A stretch of DNA of 48,149 nucleotides from CAZMSD01 sp964568855 (GTDB lineage Bacteria > CAIWAD01), in contig CAZMSD010000034.1 in assembly GCA_964568855.1 (NCBI GenBank), positions 1 to 48,149 of the forward strand, given 5' to 3'. A model generated the notes under the pieces. That model was not told the DNA's origin, did not search any database, and worked only from the letters and a program-made list of their open reading frames with translations. Of the stretch, positions 45,926 through 48,149 are shown piece after piece. A program made the position numbers and the translations under genes. Numbering within the stretch: position 1 is the stretch's first letter; each line of letters begins with the position of its first letter.

Positions 45926-47050
45926 ATGATCAGAATGCTGTTCTCCGTGCTGCTGCTGGCGGCCTGCGCCCGGGCCCAGCACTGGGAGGGGATCGGGCCC
46001 GACGATCTCGACGTCAACCACTACCTGTCAAGCTTTACAGGCGACGTGCTCTGCACCGGCGATGGTCTGACCATCGGTTTCGGCGAGGAGTGGGAGAGCT
46101 GGTCCTACGGCGGTCTGCCGGTCTGGCAGGCCGCGGACCTGGATGCGGAGCGCCTGCTGCTGGTTCAGGGGGACGGCTCGGATTCGGACGGCGTATACAC
46201 CTTCGATCGCCTGTCACACGAATTCGAAGTCCAGCTCTGGCTGCTCTATCCGAAGTTCCTTTTCTGGGACGGGATGGAGTACTGGGCCGGCGGCGCGGAG
46301 GGTCTCTTCCGTTCGAGTGACGGCGCGGTCTGGGATGCGGTGCCCCACTTCGCCGGTTACGACTGCCTGGCCATGGCCGCCTGGGGCCCCCACTACGTGG
46401 TCGCGGCTGAGATCAGCATCCATGTTTCGGACGACCAGGGCGCCACGTGGGTCGAAGTGCCCCAGGGGACGCCCTGGATTTCGGACATGGCCTTCGACTT
46501 CGAAGGCAAGCTCTACGGGATCTTTCCCGACTGGTCCTGGTCCTCCGGGCTCTGGAGTTCGCTGGATTTCGGCTGGTGGTGGGAAGTGGAATTCTGGGAT
46601 CCCGGCATGAGCGCGGTGCACATCGTGGACGACCAGGTCTACGTCTCCTGGATCGATTTCTCGGGATTCTGGGAGGGCGTGGCCCGCTGGTCGCCCGAGG
46701 CCGGAGAGCTGGTTTCGATAAACGGGGACCTGCCCTGGCTGCGGGTCAACGAGCTCTGTGAGAACACCATCATCGACTGCCTGAACCTGGTGGCCTGCAC
46801 CGAGCAGGGCGCCTACATCACCTGCGATCTTTTCGACTATCCAAGGCCGGAAGTGCGCATCGAATACTCCAACGGATTCATCGTTCTGAGCTGGGAGCCG
46901 CTGCCCGGCGCGACTGAATACGTCGTCTACTCCTCCGCTTCGCCCCGCGAAGGCTTCAGCGAGGATCTCAGCGGCGTCTTCGTGGGTACAAGCTGGATCG
47001 CGCCGGTGGCCGGCCCGCAGCGTTTTTACCGGATGACCGCGGTGTACTGA
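45926..47050 (+). CDS. Exported propeller-like protein with FnIII-like tail
   Basis: 374 aa from ATG 45926 (GAGAGGA five bases upstream). The leader MIRMLFSVLLLAACARAQ contains LLAAC, which fits a lipobox, but ARA-Q also fits ordinary cleavage. The body is Trp/Asp-rich with BNR/sortilin-like 'SSDGAVWD', 'HVSDDQGATWVEV' and 'SSLDFGWWWEV' Asp-box-like repeats, so a beta-propeller is likely. The last ~75 residues are the shared FnIII-like tail (IVLSWEPLPGATEYVVYSS, SWIAPVAGPQRFYRMTAVY), ending the protein exactly as in the beta-helix protein. A strong terminator follows. Function unknown. Confidence 0.75.
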   Translation: MIRMLFSVLLLAACARAQHWEGIGPDDLDVNHYLSSFTGDVLCTGDGLTIGFGEEWESWSYGGLPVWQAADLDAERLLLVQGDGSDSDGVYTFDRLSHEFEVQLWLLYPKFLFWDGMEYWAGGAEGLFRSSDGAVWDAVPHFAGYDCLAMAAWGPHYVVAAEISIHVSDDQGATWVEVPQGTPWISDMAFDFEGKLYGIFPDWSWSSGLWSSLDFGWWWEVEFWDPGMSAVHIVDDQVYVSWIDFSGFWEGVARWSPEAGELVSINGDLPWLRVNELCENTIIDCLNLVACTEQGAYITCDLFDYPRPEVRIEYSNGFIVLSWEPLPGATEYVVYSSASPREGFSEDLSGVFVGTSWIAPVAGPQRFYRMTAVY

Positions 47051-47160
47051 TAGGATGAGCGGATACCGCTCGCGGCGGCATCGGGGACCCGGAGGATGAT
47101 CGTAACCGGTGAAACCGAGCCTTGGTGTCCGCCGAGCCTCATTCCGGAACCTCGATTCAA

Positions 47161-47187
47161 GGTCCGCCGATCGGCGGACCTTTTTTT
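47161..47187 (+). terminator. Rho-independent terminator
   Basis: GGTCCGCC-GATC-GGCGGACC, a perfect 8-bp stem with tetraloop at 47161-47180, followed directly by seven Ts (47181-47187). It is the only classical intrinsic terminator in the window. It ends the 45926-47050 transcript. Confidence 0.92.
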
Positions 47188-47348
47188 CTGTAATACTCGC
47201 CAATACTCACCGGCTGAGTGGATACGCCAGTCAGCATCCGGGTGGAAATGAAGATCTCAGACGCGGCCTCCGCCGTGGTTCGCCATATTGATCCTGAACA
47301 CGATCCGCCGGATGGCCGAGTCCGGATTTGGAGGACAAGGATCCCACC

Positions 47349-48104
47349 ATGATGCGAGTACTGCTCACTGCATTCGTATTACACCTGCTGCTGTCTTCTC
47401 ACCACGCCGCGAGAGCTCAGGACGCCGCGGAGATCGTCGCCCGTGCGGACCGGCACCTGCGCGGAGAGTCGAGCGTGGCCGAACTGACCGTGATCGTGCA
47501 GCGTCCCGACTACTCGCGGGAGCTGCGGCTCAAGGCCTGGTCCCTGGGTACGGAGTATTCCCTGATCCTGATCACCTACCCCGCCCGGGACAAGGGCACC
47601 ACCTTTCTCAAGCGCGGCAACGAGATCTGGAACTGGATCCCGGCGATCGAGCGGGTGATCAAGATCCCCCCCTCGATGATGATGCAGTCCTGGATGGGCA
47701 GCGACTTCAACAACGACGACCTGGTCCGCGAGTCCTCGATCGTCGAGGACTACGGCCATGCCGTGCTGGGCGATTCCACCATCGCCGGCCGCGAGTGCTG
47801 GCAGCTCGAACTCAGGCCCCGCCCCGAGGCGCCGGTGGTCTGGGACCGCATCCTGCTGTGGGTCGGCAAACAGCACTACCTGCAGCTGCGCGCCGAGTAT
47901 TACGACGAGGACGGCGAACTGGTCAACGTGATGCAGGCCTCCGAAGTGAAGGAACTGGGCGGCCGCCTGCTGCCGGCGGTCTGGGAGATGATCCCCCAGG
48001 ACGATCCGCGCAAGCGGACCATCCTGCGCTACGAGGCGGTGGAGTTCGATCTGCCTATGGACGAGGGCATCTTCACGCAGCGGTACATGAAGCGGGTCCA
48101 CTGA
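47349..48104 (+). CDS. LolA-like outer membrane lipoprotein-sorting family protein
   Basis: 251 aa from ATG 47349 (AAGGA eight bases upstream; a TTG at 47328 is open). Signal peptide MMRVLLTAFVLHLLLSSHHAARA. The body matches the LolA-like family often annotated 'outer membrane lipoprotein-sorting protein': AAEIVARADRHLRGESS, RELRLKAWSLGTEYSLILITYPARDKGTTFLKRGNEIWNW in its key blocks, SWMGSDFNNDDLVRESSIV and GRECWQLELRP. Such proteins are periplasmic and frequently lie next to an RND- or FtsX-type exporter; any such gene would begin past the window edge. Likely role in moving lipids or lipoproteins. Confidence 0.85.
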   Translation: MMRVLLTAFVLHLLLSSHHAARAQDAAEIVARADRHLRGESSVAELTVIVQRPDYSRELRLKAWSLGTEYSLILITYPARDKGTTFLKRGNEIWNWIPAIERVIKIPPSMMMQSWMGSDFNNDDLVRESSIVEDYGHAVLGDSTIAGRECWQLELRPRPEAPVVWDRILLWVGKQHYLQLRAEYYDEDGELVNVMQASEVKELGGRLLPAVWEMIPQDDPRKRTILRYEAVEFDLPMDEGIFTQRYMKRVH

Positions 48105-48149
48105 TATAGAGTGACCTTTCTCAAGCCCGTGTTCCGGGTTTCTCATTTC

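Noticed and set aside
1..48149. tRNA, rRNA, CRISPR or riboswitch
   Set aside because: Looked for clover-leaf ends, GTTCRA loops, regularly spaced repeats and known riboswitch cores; none was convincing by eye. A covariance-model search would be decisive.

Overview
The window looks like a piece of a diderm, probably anaerobic bacterium of the FCB superphylum (an uncultivated, Krumholzibacteriota/Eisenbacteria/Cloacimonadota-like lineage; the exact phylum cannot be fixed from sequence alone). Reasons: high G+C coding sequence; four secreted proteins ending in a 'PNPFNP/PNPSNG...VYNLLGR...G.Y' Por/type-IX-type sorting tail; five others ending in a terminal fibronectin-III-like tail; lipoproteins, a LolA-fold protein and a glycyl radical enzyme. 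A 100-N run shows that it is a scaffolded draft assembly. No tRNA, rRNA, CRISPR array or intact insertion sequence was seen.

Layout. 1-3.2 kb: a hairpin repeat, then a secreted GH31 glycosidase. 3.4-6.6 kb (minus strand, visibly lower G+C): a zinc-ribbon protein, a radical SAM protein (frameshifted), a 10-TM ArsP_2-type permease (in-frame TAG), a NifX/NafY-like cofactor-binding protein and a DUF134 regulator, behind a promoter that overlaps a perfect 16-bp palindrome. 6.8 kb: TrmO-type tRNA methyltransferase. 7.7-27.6 kb: secreted or surface proteins, among them two Cys-rich unknowns, a protein of about 30 'WPLY' repeats, a papain-family protease, two large repeat proteins with sorting tails, a beta-helix protein holding the assembly gap, and a GH97 glucosidase. 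27.9-30.7 kb: a PNGase F-like glycoamidase with a LamG-type insertion. 30.7-36.5 kb: a compact five-gene minus-strand operon of MarR-GNAT regulator, S41 peptidase, glycyl radical activase, trans-4-hydroxyproline dehydratase (hypD) and a shrunken proline-racemase-family protein. 36.8-40.9 kb: flavin reductase plus a class III cyclase-AAA-TPR protein. 41-48 kb: an SBBP-repeat protein, a lipoprotein, a hybrid histidine kinase, a secreted protein and a LolA-like protein.

Functional reading (inference): the cell exports glycosidases (GH31, GH97), an N-glycan amidase and a cysteine protease, and can dehydrate hydroxyproline anaerobically. This fits scavenging of glycoproteins or collagen- or plant-wall-like material. 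The strongest unexplained signal is a heptamer, GTATCAC/GTGATAC, found 28 times by hand (about 3 expected), on both strands, in all three codon phases and between genes. A sister heptamer GTATTAC is also in excess. This resembles a highly iterated genome motif such as an uptake or architecture signal.
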